The notes below the pieces were generated by a model. It was not told the DNA's origin and did not search any database. It saw nothing but the letters and a program-made list of their open reading frames with translations. 9,370 nucleotides of DNA from Glaciecola sp. UBA1851 (GTDB lineage: Bacteria; Pseudomonadota; Gammaproteobacteria; Enterobacterales; Alteromonadaceae): NCBI GenBank assembly GCA_002338515.1, contig DDIL01000179.1:1-9370 (forward strand), given 5' to 3'. Every line of letters starts with the position of its first letter. Within the stretch, counting starts at the first letter, position 1. Of this stretch, positions 6,570 to 9,370 are shown one piece after another. Both the position numbers and the translations under genes were made by a program.

Positions 6570-7184
6570 ATGCAACATTTAGTTTATTTACATGGTTTTT
6601 TGTCATCAAAAAAATCACAAAAAGCCCAGCAGACGCTAGCCTTTGCAACAAAACACTTTCCTGCGCTTAACGTTCATGTACCTGAATTGTCAGGCAACAT
6701 ACATAAAACAAAACAAGCAATTGATGCATTAATGAATACGTTAGAGCCATCTCAAGTTGGTTTTATTGGTAGCTCAATGGGCGGTTTTTTATCAACTTAT
6801 TGCTTAGAGGCTTTCTGCATGAAGAACTATAGCTATTTGAAGGGTAAGCAAAACCAAGCTAGAGCAGTATTGATTAATCCGGCTGTTACGCCAGTTGAGT
6901 TGTTGGCAAACTATATGGGGAAGCATATTAACCCTTATACTGGTGAAGTTTTTTATATTCACAACCAGCATTTAACAACGCTATCCAAAATGCATCAAAA
7001 GAAACTTAATCATCCTCAAAATTATAAAGTTCTATTACAAACAGATGACGAGACACTGGATTACAAATTAGCAGAAGAAAAATATAAAGGAGCAAATTTA
7101 GTAATAGAAGAGGGCGGTAATCATAGCTTTGTTAATTACTCGTCTCACTTACCCAATATATTCCAATTCCTATTCAAAAATTGA
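6570..7184 (+). CDS. yqiA: YqiA-family alpha/beta-hydrolase esterase
   Basis: Small cytoplasmic alpha/beta-hydrolase; the E. coli relative hydrolyses short acyl esters, but its physiological substrate is unclear. Of the 204 residues, the landmarks are VYLHGFLSSKKSQKA (5-19) with the HG oxyanion-type motif, the nucleophile elbow GSSMGG (67-72, Ser69), INPAVTPVELL (102-112), NPYTGEVF (121-128), the probable acid D160 in LQTDDETLDY, and H185 in EGGNHSF. It is about ten residues longer than E. coli YqiA (193), mainly through a basic insert at about 84-97 between the nucleophile helix and the INPAV strand. The ATG has no clear Shine-Dalgarno sequence. It follows yqiB after 70 bases with no terminator between, so it probably belongs to the nudF transcript. 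Confidence 0.92.
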   Translation: MQHLVYLHGFLSSKKSQKAQQTLAFATKHFPALNVHVPELSGNIHKTKQAIDALMNTLEPSQVGFIGSSMGGFLSTYCLEAFCMKNYSYLKGKQNQARAVLINPAVTPVELLANYMGKHINPYTGEVFYIHNQHLTTLSKMHQKKLNHPQNYKVLLQTDDETLDYKLAEEKYKGANLVIEEGGNHSFVNYSSHLPNIFQFLFKN

Positions 7185-7189
7185 TTCGG

Positions 7190-7213
7190 TTACAAGTTTT
7201 TAAAAACTTGTAA
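7190..7213. terminator. Perfect 24-bp palindrome after yqiA, possible weak terminator or operator
   Basis: TTACAAGTTTTT (7190-7201) is followed at once by its exact reverse complement AAAAACTTGTAA (7202-7213). It begins five bases after the yqiA stop codon. As RNA it can form a hairpin of about 10 bp, AU-rich, followed by only UUU, so termination would be weak. A site for a dimeric DNA-binding protein is the alternative. Confidence 0.4.
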
Positions 7214-7269
7214 TTTAGCATTTAAGTTGTCTAAGTAGATGTTGTGAATAAAGCTTTTGCTTGCTAGTA

Positions 7270-7299
7270 TTGGATTTATATACAGTGTATATCTGTAAT
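7270..7299 (+). promoter_or_regulatory. Candidate parE promoter with an overlapping operator-like inverted repeat
   Basis: TGTAAT (7294-7299) matches the -10 consensus in five of six positions; TTGGAT (7270-7275), 18 bases upstream, is a poor -35. Within the spacer lies the perfect inverted repeat ATATAC-AGT-GTATAT (7278-7292). The 16 bases at 7270-7285 match an E. coli-type LexA box at 13 of 16 positions, with an intact ACAG right end and a weak left end. Transcription would begin near 7306, about 60 bases before the parE ATG. The promoter is tentative; the inverted repeat is plain in the sequence. Confidence 0.35.
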
Positions 7300-7366
7300 T
7301 TCAGAATTTGCTAAGGCCAGCTGGCCAAGAAAAATAATTATAAATTTTATTGAGTGGTAAGTTTTT

Positions 7367-9256
7367 ATGTCAAGCCAATATAACTCAGATGCAATTGAAG
7401 TCTTAAATGGGTTAGAACCCGTCAAACGCCGCCCCGGTATGTATACCGATACCACTCGTCCCAATCATTTAAGCCAAGAAGTAATCGATAATAGTGTTGA
7501 CGAAGCGTTAGCTGGCCATGCTAGTAATATCAAAGTTATTTTGCATGAAGACCAATCATTAGAAGTGGTTGATGATGGAAGGGGAATGCCAGTTGATATC
7601 CATCCCGAAGAAGGTATTAGCGGCGTAGAACTAATCATGAGCAAATTACATGCTGGTGGTAAATTCTCGAACAAAAATTATGAATTTTCAGGTGGCTTGC
7701 ATGGTGTAGGTATATCAGTGGTTAATGCACTATCTAACCGTGTTGAAGTAACCATAAGACGAGATGGTCAAGTTCACCAAATAGCTTTTGAAAATGGTGA
7801 TAAAACTGACGAGTTGGCCGTGATTGATACTTGCGGCAAACGTAATACGGGTACGCGTGTACACTTTTGGCCTAATCCGAAATATTTTGATTCATCAAAA
7901 TTTTCCGTCTCTAAACTGTTGCATGTTTTGCGCGCAAAAGCAGTGCTTTGCCCTGGTTTAAGCATTAAGTTTGAAGATAAAGTTAATAAAGAAAGTTATC
8001 AGTGGTATTTCGAAGATGGATTACGAGATTACCTTACTCAAGGTTTGAAAGACTTTGAGACTCTTCCCAACGATGCACCTTTTGTTGGCACGTTTTCTGG
8101 TAACGGAGAAACCGCTGATTGGGCGGTAACGTGGTTGCCTGAAGGTGGCGATATGGTTACAGAAAGTTATGTAAACTTAATCCCCACTGCTCAAGGTGGT
8201 ACCCATGTAAATGGATTAAGACAAGGTTTGTTAGATGCCATGCGCGAGTTTTGTGAGTTTAGAAACTTGCTACCAAGGGGCGTAAAAATAACGGCTGATG
8301 ATATATGGGAAAAGTGTTGCTACATTTTATCTACGAAAATGCAAGACCCACAATTTGCAGGGCAAACTAAAGAACGTTTATCATCTCGTCAAGCAGCCGC
8401 CTTTGTATCCGGTATTGTAAAAGATGCATTTAGTTTATGGTTAAATCAACATACCGATGTAGCCGACTTACTGGCTGAATTGTGTATTAATAATGCACAA
8501 AAACGTCTTCGCCAAAGTAAGAAGGTAGCGCGTAAAAAGGTTACACAAGGGCCGGCATTGCCTGGCAAATTAACCGACTGTTCGGGCCAAGACAACGAAA
8601 GAAGTGAACTTTTTTTAGTTGAAGGGGATTCTGCTGGTGGCTCTGCAAAACAGGCTCGAGATCGTGAATTTCAAGCCATCATGCCCTTACGCGGAAAAAT
8701 ATTAAATAGCTGGGAAGTTGATTCCTCTCAAGTGCTAGCTTCTCAAGAAATTCATGATATTTCAGTTGCGTTAGGTATTGATCCCGATTCAACTGATTTA
8801 AGCGGCTTACGATACGGGAAAATATGTATTTTAGCTGATGCTGACTCTGATGGACTGCATATTGCTACTCTTTTATGTGCGTTATTTGTGAAGCACTTCA
8901 GAACACTTGTAGATACAGGCCATGTGTATGTTGCAATGCCTCCACTATTTCGAATAGATGTGGGCAAGGAAGTATACTACGCGCTAGATGAGAGTGAAAA
9001 ACAAGGTATTTTAGACAGAATAGAAGCGGAGAAGAAGCGCGGTAAGGTTAACGTACAAAGATTCAAAGGTTTGGGCGAAATGAATCCGCTGCAATTACGC
9101 GAAACTACTATGGACCCTAATACACGCCGTCTTGTTAGGCTTACCAGTCAAGATGCCGAAGGTATGCTTGAGCTAATGGATATGCTGTTATCTAAAAAAC
9201 GTTCGCCAGATAGGAAGGCTTGGTTGGAAAGCAAAGGTAATTTGGCGCAGGTTTAG
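7367..9256 (+). CDS. parE: DNA topoisomerase IV subunit B (ATPase subunit)
   Basis: ATPase and TOPRIM subunit of topoisomerase IV, which with ParC unlinks replicated chromosomes and relaxes DNA. The protein has 629 residues (E. coli ParE has 630) and is collinear throughout. The GHKL ATPase domain comes first: QEVIDNSVDEALAG (37-50) with catalytic E38 and Mg-binding N42, DDGRGMP (69-75), and the ATP lid GGLHGVGISVVN (109-120). The transducer carries QTKERLSS (333-340) with the ATP-contacting lysine K335. The TOPRIM domain has EGDSAGGSAKQ (419-429) with E419, PLRGKILN (440-447), DADSDG (491-496) with D491, D493 and D495, and RFKGLGEMNP (565-574). There is no gyrase-specific insert after TOPRIM, which favours ParE over GyrB, as does the neighbourhood. 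The VLASQEIHD segment (456-464), linked to quinolone resistance in E. coli, looks wild type. The ATG lies 182 bases beyond yqiA. parC is expected downstream but is not in the window. Confidence 0.98.
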   Translation: MSSQYNSDAIEVLNGLEPVKRRPGMYTDTTRPNHLSQEVIDNSVDEALAGHASNIKVILHEDQSLEVVDDGRGMPVDIHPEEGISGVELIMSKLHAGGKFSNKNYEFSGGLHGVGISVVNALSNRVEVTIRRDGQVHQIAFENGDKTDELAVIDTCGKRNTGTRVHFWPNPKYFDSSKFSVSKLLHVLRAKAVLCPGLSIKFEDKVNKESYQWYFEDGLRDYLTQGLKDFETLPNDAPFVGTFSGNGETADWAVTWLPEGGDMVTESYVNLIPTAQGGTHVNGLRQGLLDAMREFCEFRNLLPRGVKITADDIWEKCCYILSTKMQDPQFAGQTKERLSSRQAAAFVSGIVKDAFSLWLNQHTDVADLLAELCINNAQKRLRQSKKVARKKVTQGPALPGKLTDCSGQDNERSELFLVEGDSAGGSAKQARDREFQAIMPLRGKILNSWEVDSSQVLASQEIHDISVALGIDPDSTDLSGLRYGKICILADADSDGLHIATLLCALFVKHFRTLVDTGHVYVAMPPLFRIDVGKEVYYALDESEKQGILDRIEAEKKRGKVNVQRFKGLGEMNPLQLRETTMDPNTRRLVRLTSQDAEGMLELMDMLLSKKRSPDRKAWLESKGNLAQV

Positions 9257-9370
9257 GTGGTTAGTAAAGCATAAGTTGACAAACGCTAGTAAATGGTGGG
9301 GCTATTCGCCCTCTAATTTCCCAATTCCTTTACCGATAGCCTATGTTCGCATGACATTGCAAACTAACAC

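Noticed and set aside
7276..7464. Minus-strand open frame across the parE start
   Set aside because: It overlaps the parE N-terminus and its upstream region, has no conserved motif, and parE is certain on the opposite strand.
7465..7965. Two short minus-strand frames inside parE (7465-7674, 7774-7965)
   Set aside because: Both are antisense to conserved ATPase-domain sequence and have no recognisable product.
8752..8967. Minus-strand frame inside the parE TOPRIM region
   Set aside because: Antisense shadow of the highly conserved DADSDG region.
9299..9311. Small hairpin GGGC-TATTC-GCCC after parE, considered as a terminator
   Set aside because: The stem is only 4 bp plus a wobble and no T-tract follows.

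Overview
The window reads as chromosomal backbone of an AT-rich gammaproteobacterium. ParE, NudF, the DUF1249 protein, YqiA and LdhA all align by eye, nearly end to end, with their E. coli counterparts. The cluster tolC | nudF-yqiB-yqiA-parE is a classic gammaproteobacterial neighbourhood. The low GC, a PrsT-like TPR protein and a single-domain voltage-gated cation channel point to a marine Alteromonadales member (Alteromonadaceae or Colwelliaceae type). That placement is inference; no rRNA is present to settle it.

Layout. Positions 2-1468 (+) hold the C-terminal part of a large TPR-repeat protein that runs off the left edge and is closed by a strong intrinsic terminator at 1490-1520. Positions 1585-2376 (+) encode a BacNav-type channel with an unusually acidic, calcium-channel-like selectivity filter. 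It converges on ldhA (2401-3549, -), and a 15-bp hairpin spans the junction. The tolC gene (3669-5069, -) follows, with its own strong terminator at 3603-3650 separating it from ldhA. A 379-bp AT-rich region (5070-5448) divides tolC from the rightward series nudF (5449-6057), DUF1249/yqiB (6071-6499), yqiA (6570-7184) and parE (7367-9256). The last 114 bases hold no gene that can be called.

How the genes work together. The right half is a housekeeping series: ADP-ribose hydrolysis (NudF), a conserved protein of unknown function (DUF1249), a small alpha/beta-hydrolase esterase (YqiA) and the ATPase subunit of topoisomerase IV (ParE). TolC, transcribed divergently, is the outer-membrane exit duct for tripartite efflux pumps and type I secretion. 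LdhA is a fermentative NADH-dependent D-lactate dehydrogenase. The channel and the TPR protein are separate units.

There are no mobile elements, CRISPR arrays, RNA genes or phage genes, and I see no wholly new system. The points most worth a second look are the TFEDWTD filter of the channel, the 48-residue N-terminal extension of LdhA, the absence of cpdA from its usual slot, and an operator-like LexA-resembling site upstream of parE.
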